Below are positions 58,186 through 64,000 of a DNA stretch of 64,000 nucleotides, piece by piece. The notes below the pieces were generated by a model. That model searched no databases. It saw nothing but the letters and a program-made list of their open reading frames with translations, and was not told the origin of the DNA. Source of the DNA: Eriocheir sinensis (lineage: Eukaryota; Arthropoda; Malacostraca; Decapoda; Varunidae); the NCBI RefSeq assembly GCF_024679095.1, contig NC_066529.1, positions 4,568,366-4,632,365 of the forward strand, read 5' to 3'. How positions within the stretch are numbered: position 1 is the first letter of the stretch; every line of letters starts with the position of its first letter. The translations under genes were made by a program, and so were the position numbers.

Positions 58186-58630
58186 CCTTATCATCTGCTC
58201 TTTATTCTCCTCTTTTTCTTTCTTTTTTTTTCTTCTCTCCATCTCCTTCCTCATCGCCTTCCACCTTATCTCTCACTCTTTATCCTCTTCCCTTTCTCTC
58301 TCTCTTCCTTTTCTTTCTCTCATATTCCTTTCTTCTTCCAATCATTTTGCTCCTTTCTCTCTCTCTATCTCACACCCTTTGTCTTTCTCTCCCTTTCCTT
58401 CCTTTCCTTCTCTTCGCCCACTGCCTTATCTCTCCTCCTCCGTTTCCTCCTGTCAACGTGTCCTTTCCTTTATCTCCCTCTGTTTCCTTCTTTTATATTT
58501 TTGTTTGCTTATCTGACTCTCCAACATTTTTTTTCTTCTCGTATTTTTTTTCCGTCATTATTTTTTTCGGTCCGTCTATCTGTCCCCGCGTCTCCAGTTT
58601 CCCTTCCCTTTTCGGAGTCTCCTTGTGATG
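58182..58630. other. Polypyrimidine block
   Basis: C/T-rich; the frames are Ser/Leu/Phe low-complexity. Confidence 0.75.
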
Positions 58631-58809
58631 AATTGCTCAATAGCGCCAACGTTAATGACACAATGATTAATGGGCGCTGTGTCGCTTAGACGAATGGAGG
58701 GTAGGGAGGCGAGGGGTGGGGAGGGTCGGGAGGGAGCGGTGAAGAGGAACCGGAATGGAGAGTGAGGAAGGGAAGGGATGGGGAAGGGGGGCGGAGTCTA
58801 TGGAAGGGC

Positions 58810-59285
58810 TTCATTCCTATACACTGCCACCTTTGTCCTAATATGGAATGAGGCGTGAGGAAGAATGGGAGGAATGGCTTTTAAGGGGATGGGAGAGAAA
58901 AAAGACTATAGTGCAAAGGGGGGGAGAGTGTGTTGTGTATAGGTGTAGAGTGTATTAGAGACATTGCTATACACCGTCACTTTTGTCCCTATATGGAATG
59001 AGGCGAAAGGGAGGAAGGGGGAATGGGTGTTAGGGTGAAGGAAGATAAAAAAAAAAGGGAATCGGAAGGGGAGAGTGTTGCGTGTATAAAGTGTAGAGTG
59101 TATTTGAAACATTCCTATACACCGTCACCTTTGTCCTAATATAGAATGAAGCGAGAGGAAGGAAAGGGAAATGGATGTTTTGGACACGGAAGGAAAAAAA
59201 AAAAAGGGTTATGATGCAAAGGATAGGGAGAGTTTTGCGTGTATAAAGTAAGTATACTGAAGACATTCCTACATTTAATGCCACT
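58810..59285. repeat. 149-bp minisatellite, 3 copies plus a fragment
   Basis: CTATACACYGYCAC recurs at 58817, 58967 and 59115, each followed by TTTGTCC and ATATGGAATGAGGCG (or a variant) and a purine-rich half with GGGGAGAGTGTTGYGTG. A fourth partial copy starts near 59268. Confidence 0.9.
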
Positions 59286-59349
59286 GAAGACTTGCATAGT
59301 TTGTCTTTCTGTGTCTGTGTTGGTCTGTTTCCACTTTCTATTTATCTAT

Positions 59350-59610
59350 CTATTTCTCTCACTTCTGCGGTAAGCCAAGGCAAGTCGGGCTGAGTCGAGG
59401 CAAAACTGGTGAGAGCTGTGTGCTGGAGGATGCCGCGAGAGACGCCGCTGAGGGTTGAAGAAACAGGAGAATGCTCTTAGTGGCGCTCAAAGGGCCGCCG
59501 ACGGGACTGGACTGAGTAAATATTTGACAAAGAGGATTTTAAGTGGCACATCAACCTTCTTGAGCGGCTTGGCGCTGCGCCCTCGTGCCTTCGTGTTTTG
59601 TGGCGGTGGT
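59350..59610. other. Complex GC-balanced island
   Basis: Non-repetitive sequence with AGGATGCCGCGAGAGACGCCGC and TTGAGCGGCTTGGCGCTGCG. Candidate noncoding element. Confidence 0.3.
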
Positions 59611-59624
59611 GTTGGTTGCGGTGG

Positions 59625-59998
59625 ATAAGAAGTAAGAAAGGAAGGAAGGAAGGAAACGAAGGCGGAGGATGATAGTGAAGGAGAAAGTGGTATGTTGATG
59701 CTTGTTATTGTGGGTTTGAGGGGAAGAAGCTGGGACGTTTGGAAGGAAGGAAGGAAGGAAAGGAAAGGAAAGGAAGTCAGAGAAAAAGATGTTGGAGGAT
59801 AATAGTGGAGGAAGACGCGGCATGTGTTGCTCGTTGTTATTGTGGGTTTGAGGGAAAGAAGCGGGGAGTTTTGGAAGGAAAGAAATTAGGAAAGATACGA
59901 AGGCAGAGGAAGATATGTTAGAGAATGATAGTGGAGGAAAAAGCGGTATGTGTTGGTGTTGTTGTTATGCGTTTGAGAGAAAGAAGCAGGGAGTTTTG
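59625..59998. repeat. About 130-bp minisatellite, 3 copies
   Basis: GTTATTGTGGGTTTGAG (or a variant) recurs at 59704, 59836 and 59964, each followed by RAAGAAGCNGGGA. GGAAGGAAGGAAGG and GATRATAGTGGAGGA stand before it. Confidence 0.9.
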
Positions 59999-60029
59999 AG
60001 CTGAAAGGAGAGATGGAGAGTGTGGTGAG

Positions 60030-60062
60030 GGTGGGGCGGCGGGGGGGGGAGGGGGGGGGGTT
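60030..60062. repeat. G-run tract
   Basis: Three long G runs (GGCGGGGGGGGGAGGGGGGGGGG), possible quadruplex former. Confidence 0.85.
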
Positions 60063-60354
60063 GGCCAGGAAGTAAGAGTTTAGAGGAAAACAAATGGAAG
60101 GAAGAAGTTTTAGTAGCGATGAGGAAGAAGAGGAATGATTGTTGTAAGTTGCTGGTGGAGAGAGGACAGAAGAATTGTAGGAGGAGGAGAGTTGTTAGTG
60201 AGGGAGTAAAGGAATGTGTTGGGTGTTGAGGGGGAGGAGAGTGTAAGGGGGTGCTGTTGTGGTGGGGAGACGTGGTGGTTGAGAAGTGAGAGGAAAAGAG
60301 TCTAGCGAAGGAGGATGAGAGGGAGAGATGACCGGTGGTTTTGGAGGGAGAGAA

Positions 60355-60680
60355 AACAGCAAACGGACAGAGGAACAGACAGATATAGACACGAACAAAC
60401 AGGCAGATAAACAGAGAGACAAGCAATCAGATAGACAGACGTAGAGGCGGGTTAGTAGACAGAGAGACACACAGAAAGATAGGTAGTGAGATAAACTAAC
60501 AGACAGAGAGAGCCAGACACAGACAAACAGAACTTAAAAGATATAGACAGGTAGATCGGCAGACTCACAAACAGACATACAAACAGGAAAGCAGACAGGT
60601 CGACATTCAGACAGGCATACCAACACAGACAGGCGGACATACTGGACAGGCATACCAACACAGACAAATGAATAGACAGA
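60355..60680. repeat. Degenerate (CAGA)n tract
   Basis: CAGACAGA, AACAGACAG and ACAGGCAGA words dominate. CAGGCATACCAACACAGAC occurs twice (60623 and 60648). The minus frames are Cys/Leu/Ser-rich repeats. Confidence 0.85.
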
Positions 60681-60779
60681 CTCACGAGAAATATTTATCA
60701 CAAGGAGAGGAAACGACTTACTGCCTGAAATATCATCCAGTGAACTTTTCCAACGCCCCCTAGGGAATGAATTGCACAC

Positions 60780-61370
60780 TATTCTTTTATTTATTTACGT
60801 TCACTTGTTGTCTCTGCGAAGTCGAACTGTGATATTTTTACGCGTCTGTTGATGGGGACTTTTAATCTTTTTTTCTTTGACTTGCTTATCTTGTATGTGG
60901 TGAAATTTGATCGTGCGATTATTTTTTGGCATATTTTTATTTTATTTCGAGGCCTGTTTGTTGTGGGGCTTAATTTCGTAATTTTATGCATTGTGTGTCT
61001 AAATGTGTTTTCGTAAGGTATTAGAGGAGTAATTTGTTTCTCTTGTGTTTATTCCTCTCCAGTGAACTTAAACCTTTCCAACTCGCCTCACTTCTCTCGG
61101 ATATTGTTTCACTGAAGGGTAACGTGTACATATTTTTACCTTCGCTGTAGTGAACTTAATTAGTCATGTCTCCTCAGGTACATTTAATATTCCAACGAGG
61201 ACTCTGCTATTCTTTCGTATTCCAAGCTCTTCTTTGCTGAGAGATGATACTTATTACCAATTCAGACCGAAGGCAGCTGCTAAGGACTTTCATCACTTAT
61301 AACTACCTTTTTTTCGCCTATTTTCGCCATAATTCTACTAACCGAGAACATTTAGGTTAGATATAGTTAT
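60780..61370. other. Mixed T-rich intronic sequence
   Basis: No repeat unit or exon recognised. Confidence 0.45.
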
Positions 61371-61380
61371 TAACCCATAG

Positions 61381-61694
61381 GCGGTGGCTGAGTGGTTAGC
61401 GTGCGGGCCTGGCAATCACGGCGCCATGGGCAACGTCGGTTCGAATCCCCACGCTACCACATGGGATTTTTCAGTCACCGCCGAGTGGCCTAAGACTACC
61501 CACATGCTGTCCTGAAGACCACCCATCAACCCGGACTCTAGAAAAAACCGTCAAAGTGAATCAAGAATGAGTTCCGGGGGGCAGCATGAGCCAAGCATAA
61601 CTGGCGCCACTATAAAAATTGCCTGCGCCATGACGGGCTTGGGTCGACCACCAGGCCCCAGCAGGAAGCCTACCGGCGCTACAGGCGGAGATGC

Positions 61695-61700
<6 letters not shown>
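61381..61700 (+). mobile_element. tRNA-derived SINE, copy 1 (full head)
   Basis: The head (61381-61460) is tRNA-like. TGGCTGAGTGG at 61385-61395 is an A box and GGTTCGAATCC at 61438-61448 a perfect B box. The ends GCGGTGG and CTACCAC can pair imperfectly. The spacing fits a tRNA with a long variable arm (Ser/Leu type), but no good anticodon stem is formed, so it is not a tRNA gene. The body (61461-61700) is shared with 28858-29140 and ends in A run plus (GA)43. Confidence 0.9.

Positions 61701-61785
<85 letters not shown>
61700..61785 (+). repeat. (GA)43 microsatellite at the SINE 3' end
   Basis: Follows GATGCAAAAAA directly, so the array abuts the SINE tail. Confidence 0.98.
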
Positions 61786-61788
<3 letters not shown>

Positions 61789-61844
61789 GTGGGAACAGAA
61801 TATGGCTAACTATTATTGTTGGAACTGATCTTAAGCGTACGAAG

Positions 61845-62055
61845 AAGGGTCTTGTATCATGGCTTTAAGGAAGGTCATGTTTTATAGCGTGTAATAGTAC
61901 GGAAGGTCTTGTGTTATGGACGTTTATAGGAAGGAAGGTCTTGTATTGTGTTGTTTATAGGACGGAAGGTTTTATATTATGGGTGTAAGGAACGTCTTGT
62001 ATTATCGTATTATGGGCATTATTTCTCAGGAAGGTTGATCTTATAATATGGGCGT
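61845..62055. repeat. Degenerate about 35-45-bp tandem repeat before exon B
   Basis: GGAAGGTCTTGTATTATGG-like units recur near 61845, 61871, 61900, 61933, 61965, 61990 and 62029, strongly diverged. It ends about 40 bp before the acceptor. Confidence 0.75.
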
Positions 62056-62096
62056 CTATCTCTAGTTACTTACACGCGTCTTTCCTCCTCCGGCAG

Positions 62097-62244
62097 ATCC
62101 TGGACGGCAATGTGAACACCTATACGGCGGTGCGGACGGAGCTGGTGCCGCCCATCCTGGCCTCCAAGATCCGCTTCGTGCCCTACTCTCCACTGCCGCG
62201 CACTGTCTGCATGCGCGTAGAAATCCTCGGCTGCCCCTACAACG
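62097..62244 (+). CDS. Ddr: Discoidin domain receptor, exon B (end of discoidin domain)
   Basis: This internal exon of 148 bp has acceptor CTCCTCCGGCAG/ATC and donor AACG/GTGAGC. It holds 49 codons plus one base of a split codon. The peptide starts ILDGNVNTYT, continues ELVPPILASKIRFVPYSP and ends RTVCMRVEILGCPYN. It continues exon A without gap and matches the last strands of the DDR discoidin domain, where RFIPV and VCMRVELYGC are typical. Cys38 and Cys46 of the exon are the two conserved cysteines. The first should pair with the GAWCP cysteine of exon A and the second with one near the domain start, encoded further upstream. The split codon begins with G, which fits the family's Asp-Gly-Leu after the domain. 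TTACTTAC near 62070 can serve as branch point. The next exons lie beyond the window or were not recognised. Confidence 0.92.
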
Positions 62245-64000
62245 GTGAGCTTCCACGACTCTTCTCCGCTTTATTCTTTGCCTGTCTCGCCTCTCTTCAC
62301 CTTTGTCCTTCTCATATTTTCCCTTTTTTTTTTCTTTTAGTGTTTTTTTTCTTCTCCCTGTGTCATTATATCGCTTTCATTTTGTCTTGTTTTGCTTCTC
62401 TTCATCTCACTTCTCTTTTCTCATTTCATCTTTTCGTATTGTTAATTCTTCCATGTTTTGCTTTTCTATATTTTTTCATTAGTTCTTTTTCTTTACCGGT
62501 TTGTATCGCCCCTCTTCATCATCTTTTATTCCCATTTCTTTCTTTTTCGTTCTTTTCTCTCTTCTGTTTCTCATTTTATCTTCTCTTCTCACTAATTCTC
62601 CTTATATTGCCTTTTTCTACAATTTCATTATTTTTTCTCTATTTTATTCTCTTTTGTTTTCTTATTTTATCTAGGACCTAATATTTTTCCTTTGTTTCTT
62701 TTACATTGTTTTTTTCTTTTTTTCGTTTTTTATATATTTTCGGGTTGAACTTTCCCCTTCCCTTACTTATTCAGATAATTCCAACTGTCCCTCCTTACCT
62801 GCCCTTAAATTACCTTACCTAACCCGTACACACTACCACCTAACCTTCCCTTCCTCCACCACCACCTCCTCTATCAACACCTCCACTTCTCTCTAGTTCC
62901 TCCCTCTCTTCAACACTTCGCCTTCTCCACTACACGGTCCTTCAGTCTCCTTACTCTTTACGCGCAGTTACGCCCTCCTGCTCTTAAGCCGTTCCAGCAC
63001 TCACTTCCCTCATCCCTCCAATACTCGTTACTCACACTATCTGCTTCCATTCCTTACATATTTGACGCTCCCTACATCCCTCTGTGGCCATATAACAACT
63101 GTACCTCTTGTTCTTGCCCTTTTCCTTTTATTTTTCCTCTTGTTCGTGTTAGTCTTCGTTCTCTTAATTCTCCTCATATTTATCTTTTTCCCCTCTTCTT
63201 CTTCCCTTTTTAAACCCCTTCCATTTATTCTGCTTCTCTTTTCTCTTTAGTTCTCCTTTATATCTTCTCATATTCTGTAACGGTTTCTTCTCCTTCACTT
63301 CTTCCTCCTACTACCTACATCTCCTCCTCTTCCTCCGCCTTTTTATCGTGTGTTTCCTATGCTTCTTTATGTTCTCTTATATTTTTCCTGGTGCTCCTCC
63401 TCCTTCTCCTTTTCCTCTTTTTCCTTCTTTGCCTCCTCCTTCTCCTCCTCTTCCTCCTCCTACTCCTCCCGTTGTTTTCTTCCTTTTCGTAGTCCTGCTT
63501 CTCCTTCTTCTTATTCTAGTTCTCCATCTTGAAAACTTCCCACTGCCTCTTATTTTTTCTTCTCCTCCACGTCTTTGTTCCTTCTTCTTCCCCTGATCTC
63601 TTCCTTCTCCTTCCATTTCTCTTCTCTATTTCTCTGTTTCTTCTTTTTTTTCATATATTTCTTCGTGGTCAACCTCCTCCTCCTCCACCTTCCCTTTTTC
63701 CTCTTCTTCCACCTCCATCTCTTCCTCTTCCTTCTCTTCCTCCTCCTCCTCCTTCTCCTTTTCCTCCTCCTCCTCCTTCCCCTCTTTCTCTTCTTCCACC
63801 TCCATCTCTTCCCCTTCTTCCTCTTCCTCCTCCTCCTTCTCCTCTTACCCCTCCTCCTCCTCCTCCTAGATAAATTTCATTCGGGAAACTGTCTCAGGAA
63901 ATCGCACTTTTCCTGCACATTGACTTTCAACACTTCGGAAAACACGTCGCTGCTCTTTCTTCCTTCACGGGCGACGAGGCTAAGGCTGAAGGGCGGGTGT
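62245..64000 (+). other. Downstream intron of Ddr (5' part), mostly polypyrimidine
   Basis: It begins with GTGAGC and stays T/C-rich to about 63870, with CTCCTC runs at 63750-63870. Long + frames (62112-62681, 63529-63873) are extensions of the exon frame or low-complexity. A short complex segment follows at 63870-64000, in which I recognise no exon. Confidence 0.75.

Noticed and set aside
61381..61460. Functional tRNA gene
   Set aside because: The A and B boxes are good, but the anticodon stem does not form properly, the acceptor stem is imperfect, and the head is fused to a repeated body. It is a SINE head.

Overview
The window is animal nuclear DNA, most likely from an arthropod and probably a decapod crustacean (crab-like). 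The basis is two spliced exons of an animal receptor gene, tRNA-derived SINEs, a decayed LINE reverse transcriptase, and an extreme load of (GA)n and (CA)n microsatellites. No prokaryotic operons, CRISPR arrays or intact rRNA/tRNA genes are visible. The species assignment is inference.

The only gene I can support is on the + strand: two consecutive exons of a discoidin domain receptor (Ddr), a collagen-binding receptor tyrosine kinase. Exon A (11769-12003) and exon B (62097-62244) together encode about the last 127 residues of the extracellular discoidin (F5/8 type C) domain. They join in phase 0 with no residues missing, and the intron between them is 50,093 bp. Earlier exons (signal peptide, start of the domain) and later exons (second extracellular domain, membrane segment, kinase) lie outside the window or were not recognised. 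Positions 1-11768 are therefore upstream intron and 62245-64000 downstream intron.

Almost everything else is intronic repeat DNA. Left part (0-12 kb): an 84-bp minisatellite, a 104-bp G-rich array that decays over 1 kb, AT-rich satellite-like arrays (2.99-3.39 and about 5.6-7.5 kb), dinucleotide arrays and a polypyrimidine block leading into exon A. Main intron: alternating kilobase-scale polypurine and polypyrimidine blocks, about 30 (GA)n arrays (11 of them between 34.6 and 41.7 kb), many (CA)n/(GT)n arrays, minisatellites of 33, 60, 67, 90-104 and 130-150 bp, two copies of a tRNA-derived SINE (28.9-29.1 kb and 61.4-61.7 kb), five copies of a short A-tailed retroposon-like element, a dispersed repeat with internal 104-bp tandem copies (4.0 and 33.1-33.7 kb), and a LINE relic (37.9-38.3 kb). 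A few islands of complex sequence stand out and are candidate conserved noncoding elements.

The most interesting observations are: the strong strand bias of GA arrays (about 30 GA against 5 CT on the gene's sense strand, while CA and GT are balanced); the A-tailed element with a filled and an empty site side by side in a tandem duplication; the two SINE copies that both run into GA repeats; and the conserved collagen-contact arginine and glutamate of the Ddr domain beside a glycine where the vertebrate proteins have aspartate. I found no new biochemical system. Most long open frames here are translations of simple repeats.
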